Positions 38,380 to 45,973 of a stretch of DNA of 64,000 nt are shown here, piece by piece. How positions within the stretch are numbered: position 1 is the stretch's first letter; every line of letters begins with the position of its first letter. This DNA is from Pseudoalteromonas luteoviolacea (GTDB taxonomy: Bacteria > Pseudomonadota > Gammaproteobacteria > Enterobacterales > Alteromonadaceae), in assembly GCF_018100925.1 (NCBI RefSeq), contig NZ_JAGJEH010000005.1, positions 124,001 to 188,000 on the forward strand, read 5' to 3'. Below the pieces are notes generated by a model. That model was not told the DNA's origin. It saw only the letters and a program-made list of their open reading frames with translations, and made no database searches. A program made the position numbers and the translations under genes.

Positions 38380-38381
38380 AC

Positions 38382-38483
38382 ACATAACAAGTTAATTAAA
38401 CAATGGGCGTAATACAGCAGGCTTGTGCTTATTCTTTGCTTAGTTTAGCCTGTCACTTTTCTCAATTTATTAATACGTTAAAC
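38382..38483 (+). repeat. attC-like site, homologous to 29508-29610
   Basis: Starts ACATAACAAGTTAATTAAAC and ends TTATTAATACGTTAAAC; the two ends are largely complementary (GTTAATTAA with TTATTAATAC). The interior CAGCAGGCTTGTGCT and TTTAGCCTGT is the same as in the site at 29508-29610. Confidence 0.6.
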
Positions 38484-38491
38484 AATAAATC

Positions 38492-39004
38492 ATGAGTCTG
38501 TTTATAAAGTGTAGAGTTGCCATTGATAACTTTACGGCAAATATCAACGAATCGGCCTTAGCTATTTTAGCTCGAGTTAACTGGCTATATGTCCGGCTGC
38601 TATTTATTACCATAGGCGTAGCTCCGCAGTTCTTTGTTACTTCTGATGCTGTACCAGAAACTCTGTCGTTGACGTGGCAGTTCCTTCCCGTAGTATTACT
38701 TTTTAGTATTGTCGGTCTGCTGTTTATAATTGGTCTTCAAGCGTTCAATCCAATGTCAGCAAAGGTTTGGCTACTTCCAGCTTGGAAACACAATCCATTT
38801 GATTTAAAGCAGCCTCTTCAGTTCTTTCATTTTGGGGGCTGGTTCACGCTCGTTGGTTCTTTGCCTGGTTTCTTATTTGCGCTAATGAGTGAGAATGAGG
38901 AGGGTATGCTCATAGCGGCTATGCAGGCCTCTTTTGGACTTGGTATACTTATTGGTTTGAGGTTATCCGCCTTAATTTACCATCGGAAATTCACCAATGC
39001 CTAG
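38492..39004 (+). CDS. Small multi-pass membrane protein, cassette-borne
   Basis: 170 residues with about four hydrophobic segments (roughly 32-48, 64-86, 112-130 and 138-160). ATG at 38492, nine bases after the attC-like core. Not recognised as a known family. Hydrophobic proteins of this size are common among integron cassettes. Confidence 0.5.
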   Translation: MSLFIKCRVAIDNFTANINESALAILARVNWLYVRLLFITIGVAPQFFVTSDAVPETLSLTWQFLPVVLLFSIVGLLFIIGLQAFNPMSAKVWLLPAWKHNPFDLKQPLQFFHFGGWFTLVGSLPGFLFALMSENEEGMLIAAMQASFGLGILIGLRLSALIYHRKFTNA

Positions 39005-39006
39005 CA

Positions 39007-39180
39007 ATGCAAACCAATTCGCTAGTCAGTTGGCTTGCCATTTACCCAAAGAAAAAGATGGGTATCTTCATCGTAACAAACTTCGCAGGTAGAAATACTC
39101 AACCATAGTTAGAAGCAATTGTAGATAAGATTATTGATTACTTAACGGCATACAACAAAGCCTTAAAGTCGGATTCGTAA
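39007..39180 (+). pseudogene. C-terminal remnant of a serine hydrolase
   Basis: Reads LVSWLAIYPKKKMGIFIVTN and FAGRNTQP, then TAG (39106-39108), then LEAIVDKIIDYLTAYNKALK to a stop at 39180. The IGIFIVTNFAG-type strand followed by a terminal helix resembles the C-terminal end of beta-lactamase-like serine hydrolases. The last codons (KALKSDS) match those of the frameshifted gene ending at 30766. Confidence 0.5.
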
Positions 39181-39405
39181 CCGTAGGCTCAGCTGCGCTT
39201 TGCTACAAATTTTAGATAACAATTATTCACCCCTTAAGGTGGACGTGAGCAGCTTCTGAGGTCATATCTTGAAAAGTGAATACTTTGCACAATTTAAGAC
39301 CTGATCTCATGATTTTGCTGACAGAAAAATCACTTGCTAAAACGCCAAAAACATATTTGACCGTGACTTGAAAAGTGCTATCAGCTTTAAATAGCCTGAA
39401 TTACT
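39181..39405. other. Right edge of the cassette-like array
   Basis: The first 60 bp (TTTTAGATAACAATTATTC and CCCCTTAAGGTGGACGT) resemble the attC-like spacer at 30764-30837. The remainder to 39405 shows no ORF or repeat. After this point gene content changes to the methionine locus. Confidence 0.4.
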
Positions 39406-40188
39406 CTACGCTTCTAGCTTTTCGTCTCGAGGTGAAAATTCAAAAACGTCTGAATAGCAATTTCGCTCTTGTAAGCCTAAAGAGTTGAGCTGGTCAATCG
39501 TGCCATAAACCATTTTTGATGAGCCACACAAGTAAGTATGTGTATCCGTAAGATCAGAATAGTCTTGTTGTATGACTTCGTAGAGAAAGCCTGTTCTTCC
39601 TGTCCAACCCGACTGAGCCGACTCTAAAATCGTATTGAAACTCAGGTTTTTATGTGCAATTGCCCAATCATGAAACTGTTCCAAAAGGAAAAAGTCATCG
39701 CTATGACGATTGGACCAGTAAATGTTGATATTCGCATCAGGGTTTCGATGCAAAATCTCTTCAGTTATACACTTAATCTTGGATATGCCAGAGCCCGCTG
39801 CGACAAACAAATGAGGTTGCTCAAGATTGGTTTGTAAAAATGCTTTTCCCATTGCAAGCATGATAGTAACTGGCTGATTATTTGCTTTGGCAGCAAACAA
39901 ACAGTCGACAACTTTACCTGAAAAGTCACTGGTAACTTGAATAATCAAGCAGGTTTTATTCGGTTTATCAGCATCTAAACGGCTGGAAATTGTGTATGAA
40001 AGCCACAATGGTTTACCATCATGGTTAACATCAAGTTTGAGCTTCAAATATTGCCCTGACTTATAGTCCAATACGGTTCCCTCAGGGGCTAACAGCTCAA
40101 TTTGGAAGGTATGTTTATTCAGTGACTCGATCTTGGTTACAAAAACGTCATAATGTGCAACAAGGGGCGTTTTAGCTTCATTTTTCAT
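39406..40188 (-). CDS. Ferredoxin-reductase-type flavin oxidoreductase
   Basis: 260 residues of the FNR superfamily. The N-terminal beta barrel has the FAD-binding SYTISS motif and YKSGQYLKLKL, and the C-terminal half has the NAD(P)-binding start HLFVAAGSGISKIK and YLCGSSKMVYG near the end. No [2Fe-2S] cluster domain is fused, so it is closest to Fre/LuxG-type NAD(P)H:flavin reductases. It is divergent from the MetR-like gene. Such reductases accompany MesD/MesX methionine synthases in other bacteria, so a role in supplying electrons to that system is plausible. Confidence 0.78.
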   Translation of the reverse strand: MKNEAKTPLVAHYDVFVTKIESLNKHTFQIELLAPEGTVLDYKSGQYLKLKLDVNHDGKPLWLSYTISSRLDADKPNKTCLIIQVTSDFSGKVVDCLFAAKANNQPVTIMLAMGKAFLQTNLEQPHLFVAAGSGISKIKCITEEILHRNPDANINIYWSNRHSDDFFLLEQFHDWAIAHKNLSFNTILESAQSGWTGRTGFLYEVIQQDYSDLTDTHTYLCGSSKMVYGTIDQLNSLGLQERNCYSDVFEFSPRDEKLEA

Positions 40189-40305
40189 TTTCTAAACTTA
40201 CATTTAATCGTATGGATTATTTAATTGGCGCTAGTTTAGATGAGTTTATTGATGAGAGATAATGATATATTATAAACAATCTATTAATTTTACTCATAAC
40301 TAAAA

Positions 40306-41214
40306 ATGTTAGAACGTATCCACCTTCGTATCATTCATGCTGTCCATCAGCAAGGCTCTCTTACTGCCGCAGCAAAAGAGCTCTGTGTAACACAATCGGC
40401 ATTAAGTCATACAATACGTAAACTGGAAGACAATCTCGGTACTGCAGTTTGGGTACGTGACGGAAGAAGTTTAAGGCTAACACAAGCAGGCCATTATCTA
40501 CTTAATATCGCAAACCGTGCGCTTCCGCTATTGAGCGGTGCTGAAGAAAGGTTAAAACAAATCGCCATGGGCGAGCGCGGCACACTTAGGATCGGGATGG
40601 AATGCCACCCTTGCTACCAATGGCTATTAAAGGTGGTATCGCCTTTTTTAGAAACCTGGCCGGGTGTAGACGTAGATGTTAAACAAAAATTTCAATTTGG
40701 TGGAGTAGGCGCTCTGTTAGATTACGAAATAGACCTGCTGGTAACACCTGATCCCTATTTTAAAAGTGGTCTGGTCTTTGAGCCAGTATTCGATTATGAG
40801 CAAGTGCTCGTCGTCCCTAAAGATCATGAATTAACAGCTCAAAAATTTGCCAAGGCAGAAGATCTTAGAAACCAAGTGCTATTTACCTATCCGGTTTCAA
40901 AAGATCGCCTTGATATTTACACGCAGTTCCTCAATCCAGATCAAGTGATCCCTAAACAACATAAAACCGTTGAAACCACTGACATCATGTTACAAATGGT
41001 CGCGTGTGGTCGAGGTGTCGCAGCATTACCACGCTGGTTGGCAGAAGAGTACAGTGTAAAATTACCATTATCTGTTGTGCGTTTAGGTAAAAATGGCATC
41101 GCGAAACAAATTTATTTAGGTACTCGCGAAGGTGATAGTAATATTGATTACCTCGGAGCTTTTATCAAAATGGCGCACGGTTATAAACACCCTATGGCTA
41201 TAGGCGCGGAGTAA
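40306..41214 (+). CDS. metR: MetR-like LysR-family regulator
   Basis: 302 residues. N-terminal winged helix-turn-helix (LRIIHAVHQQGSLTAAAKEL, then TQSALSHTIRKLE) and a periplasmic-binding-type effector domain. The sequence LRIGMECHPCYQWLL matches the effector-domain start of MetR, the homocysteine-sensing activator of methionine genes. It is divergent from the flavin reductase with a 117-bp shared promoter region, and mesXD lies about 3.7 kb downstream, so it probably regulates both. Confidence 0.8.
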   Translation: MLERIHLRIIHAVHQQGSLTAAAKELCVTQSALSHTIRKLEDNLGTAVWVRDGRSLRLTQAGHYLLNIANRALPLLSGAEERLKQIAMGERGTLRIGMECHPCYQWLLKVVSPFLETWPGVDVDVKQKFQFGGVGALLDYEIDLLVTPDPYFKSGLVFEPVFDYEQVLVVPKDHELTAQKFAKAEDLRNQVLFTYPVSKDRLDIYTQFLNPDQVIPKQHKTVETTDIMLQMVACGRGVAALPRWLAEEYSVKLPLSVVRLGKNGIAKQIYLGTREGDSNIDYLGAFIKMAHGYKHPMAIGAE

Positions 41215-41327
41215 ATCAACAGCCATTAGCATTTCCTAATGGCTATAACTACCTATTATTACATTCTTGTTGCGAGCCAAATCGCGGTAAAAAGATGAGT
41301 GTAATGTTGGCCTAAAAGTAAATAAAC

Positions 41328-41358
41328 ATGACATAAATGGAGTGTCCATATTTATCAT
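41328..41358. repeat. Palindromic repeat, copy 1
   Basis: ATGACATAAATGGAGTG followed by TCCATATTTATCAT: an imperfect dyad centred on GTG, sharing the core ATGGAGTGTCCATAT with 43555-43589. It lies between metR and the ABC permease gene. Confidence 0.6.
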
Positions 41359-41426
41359 CCCAATAGAAATTTATATGCCCCCTGTTCATGACAAGGTGTA
41401 TTGAAAGTATGACAACACCAACGGAC

Positions 41427-42164
41427 TTACTGAAGGCTATTATATTTTTTGGTTGCTAACCAAGCACATGGTAAGGTGAAAGCCATTACTCCAATCACAT
41501 GCCAGCTCAATTCAAAACCTTGATGTAAAGATAAAATACTCAGTCCCAATTGCGAAAGATGATAATTCGGTAACAACCATGCTAAGAGCTGTAATACCTC
41601 GGGAAACAGGGCGATCGGCAACCACAAACCTGACAACATTGAGATGGGTAAATACACTAAGTTCACCAGCGCGGGTGCGGTTTTTGCTGAGAAGCTCAAC
41701 CCCATACATAAACCCAACATACAAAATGGAATTGTGCTAAAAACAGCCAGAAAATATAGCAGCATCCATTGCTGAAAAGCCATATTTACACCAGCAAGCA
41801 CAACAGCTAAGCAGCTTAACAACACAAATATCAAGGACGAAAACACAATAGCGGTAAAGGTTTTCCCTAATAGATACTGGCTGGCAGGCATTGGCGATAA
41901 CTGCTTGAGTGTCAGAAGACCATTTTCTCGCTCGGTCGCAACATTCACACCGAAATTAAATAAAGCAGGGCCAATCACGCCAAAAATTATGTAATTGATC
42001 AACAAGTAGCTGCTTGTTGTGGGATCGCCCATCGTCACACCAAAAAATAAATAAAACGCACATGGAAAAGCGAGGACTGGGATTACAAACCCTAAGCTCC
42101 TAAATACATTTTTTAAGTCACACCATGCTTCTTGACGTAAGCTGTATAGGGGGATGTTCATCAT
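41427..42164 (-). CDS. ABC-2 type transporter permease
   Basis: 245 residues with six hydrophobic segments, typical of ABC-2 family export permeases. The segment ATERENGLLTLKQLSPMPASQ between helices 2 and 3 and the LPISMLSGLWLPIALFPE loop are characteristic. Its start overlaps the end of the ATPase gene by 4 bases, so the two are translated together. The substrate is unknown; related pairs export drugs or lipids. Confidence 0.82.
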   Translation of the reverse strand: MMNIPLYSLRQEAWCDLKNVFRSLGFVIPVLAFPCAFYLFFGVTMGDPTTSSYLLINYIIFGVIGPALFNFGVNVATERENGLLTLKQLSPMPASQYLLGKTFTAIVFSSLIFVLLSCLAVVLAGVNMAFQQWMLLYFLAVFSTIPFCMLGLCMGLSFSAKTAPALVNLVYLPISMLSGLWLPIALFPEVLQLLAWLLPNYHLSQLGLSILSLHQGFELSWHVIGVMAFTLPCAWLATKKYNSLQ

Positions 42165-43057
42165 GCCGCTTGCTCCTGCTTGTTTAAAGTCATAAATGTC
42201 TGCTCTAATGAACTGGGTTTAACACTCAGTTGCTGACATTCCAACCCAGCATTAAACGCGGCTTTTAATAACTCATTTGGGGCCGAGCACCGCGTTTTAG
42301 CTATGCCCTCATCTAGCTGCCAACGCCACTTATTGAGCTGTTTTTGTATAGACTCTAGACTATCGTTATAACGAAAGCTCACTTCACTCACCTGCATGCT
42401 TTGACTAAGCTCAGCGGCACTCCCTTGCGCTACAATATGACCTTTACTTAAAATAAATAGCTCATCACTTAAAGCTTCTGCTTCTTCCATATAGTGTGTG
42501 GTGAGTAAAACTGTTTTTCCTTGAGTTTTAAGCGCACCAATGGTTTGCCACATCTGTTTGCGTGCACTTACATCCATCGCTAGACTTGGCTCATCTAAAA
42601 ACACAATTTCAGGATTGCCAATAATTGCGATGGCAAATAGTAGTCGCTGCTTTAATCCGCCAGACAATTGGTTAAATGCCTTGTCACGATGCTGATTTAA
42701 GTCACACAAACGCAGCGCTTTAGCAATCGTTAACGGGGCACTATGATAGCTGGCAAATAAGGTTAGTTGCTCCTCTACGGTTAAACTGCCAGGTAAGCTG
42801 CCTACTTGTAACATAGCGCCCACTTTCGCTTTCGCTTGCACAGATCCAGCTTGCATATTTAAGATATTTATCTTGCCTGCTGTGGGTTTTAAGCGGCCTA
42901 ACAAAAGATTTATTAATGTAGTTTTACCAGCTCCATTAGCGCCTAATATGCCGTACACTTTGCCTTTCTCTAAGGTAAATGAAAGCTCATTTAGCACCGT
43001 TTTACTTCCGTAGCTGTGGCATAGCCCCTCTACGGTAATGGCAGCGTGTTCAGTCAT
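42161..43057 (-). CDS. ABC transporter ATP-binding protein
   Basis: 298 residues with all nucleotide-binding motifs: Walker A GANGAGKTTLIN, signature LSGGLKQRLLF, Walker B EIVFLDEPS and the H-loop LLTTHYMEEAE. The C-terminal ~80 residues are the accessory domain seen in DrrA/CcmA-like ABC-2 exporters. Forms an exporter with the overlapping permease. The operon is inserted between metR and the methionine synthase genes and is read in the opposite direction. Confidence 0.85.
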   Translation of the reverse strand: MTEHAAITVEGLCHSYGSKTVLNELSFTLEKGKVYGILGANGAGKTTLINLLLGRLKPTAGKINILNMQAGSVQAKAKVGAMLQVGSLPGSLTVEEQLTLFASYHSAPLTIAKALRLCDLNQHRDKAFNQLSGGLKQRLLFAIAIIGNPEIVFLDEPSLAMDVSARKQMWQTIGALKTQGKTVLLTTHYMEEAEALSDELFILSKGHIVAQGSAAELSQSMQVSEVSFRYNDSLESIQKQLNKWRWQLDEGIAKTRCSAPNELLKAAFNAGLECQQLSVKPSSLEQTFMTLNKQEQAA

Positions 43058-43377
43058 AGTCTATACCCTCATCATGGTTGCTTTCGCATACTTTTTATTG
43101 TCTCTTTAGGAGCCGATATGTTTACTTCTATAAGCGTCTTTTGGCATTGCATTAAGCTATATCCCATTGCCTGTGCTCCCCAAATAAATACTTCCATCTA
43201 TCCTCTGCCATGCTGTCATTTTGTTGGCAAGGTGAGTATGGCAATGTATTTGCTTTGGGATTAGTGAGCTTTGTCATTGATTTTTATGACAAGTGTCATA
43301 TTGAGGTAAGAAATAAACATGACTCCTATCTCAATTTGTTGTAAACACATAAAGTTAAAACGACGAAAAAAATTTAG

Positions 43378-43420
43378 AAAACACCCAATCTAAAGCCCTA
43401 GTACAAATGCTGGGGCTTTT
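43378..43420 (+). repeat. Terminator-like direct repeat, copy 1
   Basis: ACACCCAATCTAAAGCCC, then TAGTACAAATGCT, then GGGGCTTTTTT: an AAAGCCC/GGGCTTT hairpin with a T-run. It is almost identical (one substitution) to 44353-44395. Confidence 0.75.
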
Positions 43421-43554
43421 TTGTATTTGGCCGCATGTCGCTGATATTTTGGTCACGCCTATTTGACTTTTGTGACCGTATCTTTCGACTTTCTGGTCCA
43501 AGTGAAGTGCTATATACAAATATATAGCGGTGTATACGACCAACTAGAAAATAA

Positions 43555-43589
43555 AGATGACATATATGGAGTGTCCATATGTGTCATCT
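43555..43589. repeat. Palindromic repeat, copy 2
   Basis: AGATGACATATATGGAGTG followed by TCCATATGTGTCATCT: a near-perfect 35-bp dyad with one mismatched pair. Partner at 41328-41358. Similar CCCAATAGA sequences follow both copies, so the repeated unit is longer than the palindrome. Confidence 0.65.
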
Positions 43590-43690
43590 CAAAATTGTTC
43601 GCCTACCATACCGCATGTCAGGAGCCCCAATAGAGTTTTTGGACCTACTCAAGTAGAATTATTTACAGTTCCAATAACTGGATTATAGTT

Positions 43691-44341
43691 ATGAATGAAA
43701 ATAAAACTAAACAAGAACTTGCCGAGATAGAGGCTGTGTTAAAAGCATTTGGTTTAAAAAGAGTTCTAAATGAAAAAGGCCACCGAGTTTTTAGTTTACA
43801 TGGTGCAGGGAACATATCGATTGCTGTTGATCTTAATTGGGATAAATATGGAGATACGCCGTTAGTTTCTATAGGTATCGTAGATAATGACGTCGCACAG
43901 GCAATGAATATTCTTACAGGCATTCCAATAAAACTTGTGCAAAATCGATTGTCTTTTGGGATCGCCTGTCAAGCCTCATCCATTAATGAAGGTAAATTTG
44001 GTGTTACTGAAGATTTGCAAGAAACCATAACACGGCTTAAGTCTTGGTTAACTTATATTAAGAGCAATAGTGAGAGTATAGTTAACGACTATATTCATTC
44101 TGTAGAGCTCTATAAATTGCCAACATTTTTCACTGATTGCGTCTTATCATTTGGAGATCGTGATACATATTGGCTCATAGCGGATTTATATTTAATTAGC
44201 TTAAAAAAGAAAATCGCTAACAATACTCTAACTGCGCCTTCTTTTGAAGATACGCTTCATTCGGCTAAAGAAAATGGCTATGACATAGAGTCAAATTATG
44301 AATTAGGCTTAATTAAGAGTTTTGTTTGCAAGAATATTTAA
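43691..44341 (+). CDS. Orphan protein between duplicated terminator repeats
   Basis: 216 residues, soluble, no signal peptide. The N-terminal third has a helix (KQELAEIEAVLKAFGLKRVL) and a beta segment (ISIAVDLNWDKYG), the rest is mainly helical. I do not recognise a family. It stands alone between two near-identical terminator-like repeats 975 bp apart, which suggests that it arrived as a unit. It was placed with no orthologous link to the methionine genes. Confidence 0.55.
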   Translation: MNENKTKQELAEIEAVLKAFGLKRVLNEKGHRVFSLHGAGNISIAVDLNWDKYGDTPLVSIGIVDNDVAQAMNILTGIPIKLVQNRLSFGIACQASSINEGKFGVTEDLQETITRLKSWLTYIKSNSESIVNDYIHSVELYKLPTFFTDCVLSFGDRDTYWLIADLYLISLKKKIANNTLTAPSFEDTLHSAKENGYDIESNYELGLIKSFVCKNI

Positions 44342-44352
44342 GGTAAACATAT

Positions 44353-44395
44353 AAAAACACCCAATCTAAAGCCCTAGTACACATGCTGGGGCTTT
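44353..44395 (+). terminator. Terminator-like direct repeat, copy 2
   Basis: Near-identical to 43378-43420 (AAAGCCC and GGGGCTTT arms), directly after the orphan gene that ends at 44341. The T-run is interrupted here (TTTCACTTTTG). Confidence 0.65.
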
Positions 44396-44484
44396 CACTT
44401 TTGTTATTTGAGCAATATTTTTTTGCGAAAATAATAATTCTAAAACGTATGTTTTCTCGTCTTTGTTGATTGCACAAACCCATG

Positions 44485-44564
44485 TGTTTTTTGGTCCATC
44501 ATTCGTAATTGTGGTCCACAAAAAATAGAGTTGTGCTCCACAAATATAGAGTGGTGGTCCAAAA
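44485..44564 (+). promoter_or_regulatory. Array of four GGTCC-type dyads at about two-turn spacing
   Basis: TTTTTGGTCCATC, TTGTGGTCCACAA (44509-44521, a perfect dyad about a central T), TTGTGCTCCACAA (44531-44543) and TGGTGGTCCAAAA. Centres are at 44495, 44515, 44537 and 44558, so spacings are 20, 22 and 21 bp. This looks like a cooperative operator array for an unknown regulator. Confidence 0.5.
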
Positions 44565-44842
44565 CCTATGTAATTGCATTAGAGAAATGATATATGACCT
44601 AAACGCGGCGCTCGTTGTACTGCATATTTTGCCGTGGGCTTGGAGCGCAGCCCTTCACGTAGTAAAACAGCTTTTCAGTGATAACACGCTGTTTCGAACG
44701 ATTGCAAATATACTTAAAAAGCCAACGGCTTTGTTCATAAAACTGTAGCACTAAACACAGAATTAATTACCACCCAAGCTCGTCGCTTACTGCGATTAAC
44801 AATTCCTGCGTATTTACGTATTCGCTCCGTTCACATAATACC

Positions 44843-44857
44843 ATGAGCAAAACTCAT
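44843..44857 (+). promoter_or_regulatory. Candidate MetR box upstream of mesX
   Basis: ATGAGCAAAACTCAT is a perfect dyad (TGAG-N5-CTCA). The MetR consensus is TGAA-N5-TTCA, so the spacing agrees and one base per arm differs. It lies 106 bp before the mesX start, a usual distance for LysR-type activation. Confidence 0.4.
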
Positions 44858-44962
44858 AGGTTCATAAAATTAAATCAATATTAATCATGGGTTATTCATC
44901 ATAGAATCGCTTCATTACTTTTAAGGCCAGATTTAATTTTAAGCTAGGGACACCACAATATT

Positions 44963-45949
44963 ATGAGCAGCGATTTCACCTATTCCATTAAGACCATTCG
45001 ATTTGATGAGCACTATTCACCTTCAAACGATACGCGCCTTACTACAAACTTTGCTAATTTGGCGCGTGGTGAAGTACGTCAGGAAAACCTGCGTAAAGCA
45101 ATTAACATGATCAATAACTGTTTTAATAGTCTGGCAAATTGGGATAACCCAAACAAAGACCGCTACGCTGTTGAAATTGATATTGTGCATGTAGACATTG
45201 ATGTTGAAGGCAATGGTGAAACCTTCCCGACTATCGAAGTTTTAAAAACATACATCGTTGATCACCATACGAACAGACGTATCGAAGGTATTGTGGGTAA
45301 CAATTTCTCATCGTATGTACGCGATTACGATTTTAGCGTGCTACTGCGTAAACATAATGAAGGAAAAGATCAGTTTTCTGTGCCAGATAACTATGGTGAA
45401 TTGCACGGTAAAATGTTTCAAGATTTCATTAATTCAAGTGCTTACAAAGAAAACTTTAGTAAGCCGCCTGTCATTTGTTTAAGTGTATCAGACAACAAAA
45501 CCTATCATCGTACAAGTAATACACACCCGATTTTAGGTGTTGAATACACGCCGAATGAATCATCACTGACAGAGCAGTATTTCAAAACAATGGGCATGGA
45601 AGTTCGTTACTTTATGCCTGAAAACAGTGTTGCTCCGTATGCATTCTTTTTCTTCGGTGATCTGTTAAACGATTACAGCACATTGGAGCTGATCAGTACG
45701 CTGAGCACCATGGAAACGTTCCAAAAAATTTATCGCCCAGAGATTTATAACGCGAACTCTACCGCTGGTGAAACTTATAAGCCAAGCCTGAAAAACTTAG
45801 ATTGCTCTTTAACGCAAGTGGTTTATGACCGAGAGGAGCGCGCTCGCCTTGCAATTGAACAAGGCAAGTGGTGCGAAGATAACTTTATTCAGCGACACCA
45901 ATCAACGCTGGAAAAATGGGCCGCTAACTTTGTTCAGCCGTCATTCTGA
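44963..45949 (+). CDS. mesX: DUF1852 protein MesX, partner of the MesD methionine synthase
   Basis: 328 residues, soluble. The sequence (for example TIRFDEHYSPSNDTRLTTNF near the start and RYFMPENSVAPYAFFFFGD in the middle) fits DUF1852. Genes of this family sit next to a core-MetE methionine synthase, and MesX is reported to be needed with MesD for folate- and cobalamin-independent methionine synthesis. Here mesD follows after 24 bases. The biochemical step is not known from the sequence. Confidence 0.82.
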   Translation: MSSDFTYSIKTIRFDEHYSPSNDTRLTTNFANLARGEVRQENLRKAINMINNCFNSLANWDNPNKDRYAVEIDIVHVDIDVEGNGETFPTIEVLKTYIVDHHTNRRIEGIVGNNFSSYVRDYDFSVLLRKHNEGKDQFSVPDNYGELHGKMFQDFINSSAYKENFSKPPVICLSVSDNKTYHRTSNTHPILGVEYTPNESSLTEQYFKTMGMEVRYFMPENSVAPYAFFFFGDLLNDYSTLELISTLSTMETFQKIYRPEIYNANSTAGETYKPSLKNLDCSLTQVVYDREERARLAIEQGKWCEDNFIQRHQSTLEKWAANFVQPSF

Positions 45950-45973
45950 TTTTAAGGTATAGATGCATTAATT

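Larger units (their letters stand above)
43058..43690. other. Repeat-rich intergenic region upstream of the ABC operon
   Basis: 633 bp without a credible ORF. It includes a terminator-like repeat (43378-43420) and a palindromic repeat (43555-43589), both of which have partners elsewhere in this block. The ABC operon promoter should lie near its left end. Confidence 0.45.
44342..44962. other. Intergenic region upstream of mesX
   Basis: 621 bp. It holds a terminator-like repeat (44353-44395), an array of four GGTCC motifs (44485-44564) and a perfect dyad, ATGAG-N5-CTCAT (44843-44857). A 79-codon frame at 44509-44748 looks non-coding. Confidence 0.5.

Noticed and set aside
28982-39240. CRISPR array
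   Set aside because: The spacers between ORFs are 75-120 bp, differ from each other and alternate with genes; there are no short regular direct repeats.
21136-39405. Integron integrase gene
   Set aside because: The only site-specific recombinase genes here are gmtY and gmtZ, which lack the IntI-type context; no separate intI was found, so the array is called integrase-less.
43046-43264. 72-codon plus-strand frame beside the ABC ATPase
   Set aside because: Overlaps the ATPase start on the other strand, with no ribosome site or domain.
44509-44748. 79-codon frame upstream of mesX
   Set aside because: It starts inside the GGTCC array, has no ribosome site and low-complexity content; treated as non-coding.
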